Assembly: GCA_937873545.1 (NCBI GenBank)
Contig: CALMWI010000239.1
Span: 1-5,984, forward strand
DNA length: 5,984 nt
Direction: 5' to 3'
Origin: an uncultured bacterium
Lineage (GTDB): Bacteria; UBA4055
This document shows positions 5,972 through 5,984 of this stretch, in pieces (position 1 is the first letter of the stretch; each line of letters starts with the position of its first letter). The notes under the pieces are model-generated. The model worked only from the letters and a program-made list of their open reading frames with translations. It was not told the origin of the DNA and did no database searches. The translations under genes and the position numbers were made by a program.

Positions 5972-5984
5972 ATGAAAAAAACAA
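5972..5984 (+). CDS. Start of a further gene (only four codons visible)
   Basis: An ATG at 5972 begins Met-Lys-Lys-Thr and is preceded at 6 nt by AAAGGA (5960-5965), a good ribosome binding site. It starts 24 nt after the stop of the GLUG gene on the same strand, so the two are probably cotranscribed. A Met-Lys-Lys start is common for signal peptides, but nothing more can be said. Confidence 0.6.

Noticed and set aside
1..5984. CRISPR array, tRNA or rRNA genes
   Set aside because: No regularly spaced direct repeats with unique spacers and no tRNA- or rRNA-like segments were seen on either strand.

Overview
The window carries six protein genes, two of them cut by the window ends, from what looks like a Gram-negative, probably anaerobic bacterium. 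Support for this is an exported protein ending in a C-terminal Phe like an outer-membrane beta-barrel, a secreted GLUG-motif protein of the kind common in Bacteroidota, Cloacimonadota, Fibrobacterota and related candidate phyla, and an ASKHA ATPase of the GlmL/MutL family that serves coenzyme-B12-dependent mutases of amino-acid fermentation. Genes have moderate GC and intergenic DNA is AT-rich. The phylum assignment is inference, not proof.

Layout. Plus strand, 2-1043: the C-terminal part of a receiver-domain protein, then 13 nt later a PlsC-type lysophosphatidate acyltransferase. Between 1041 and 1207 lies a nearly continuous imperfect palindrome with 14-bp perfect ends. It supplies the stop codon of the acyltransferase and looks like a small palindromic (MITE-like) element. 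Minus strand, 5208 down to 1236: a 980-residue GlmL/MutL-family protein, a 115-residue zinc-ribbon protein 15 nt behind it, and a 196-residue exported beta-barrel candidate, which also has a plausible promoter of its own. A divergent AT-rich intergenic region (5209-5368) separates this group from a plus-strand gene for a short secreted GLUG protein. The first codons of another gene follow at 5972.

How the genes may work together. The minus-strand set begins with an ATPase whose N-terminal half matches the family that reactivates or chaperones B12 mutases such as glutamate mutase. Its C-terminal half, about 500 residues, is unlike the classical 460-residue GlmL and shows several lipoyl/biotinyl-like hairpin segments plus a distinctive conserved-looking C-terminus. 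No mutase gene is in the window, so the client is unknown. This fusion and its zinc-ribbon neighbour are the main functional novelty; the palindrome is the main structural one. The remaining genes (phospholipid synthesis, signalling receiver, exported proteins) look ordinary.
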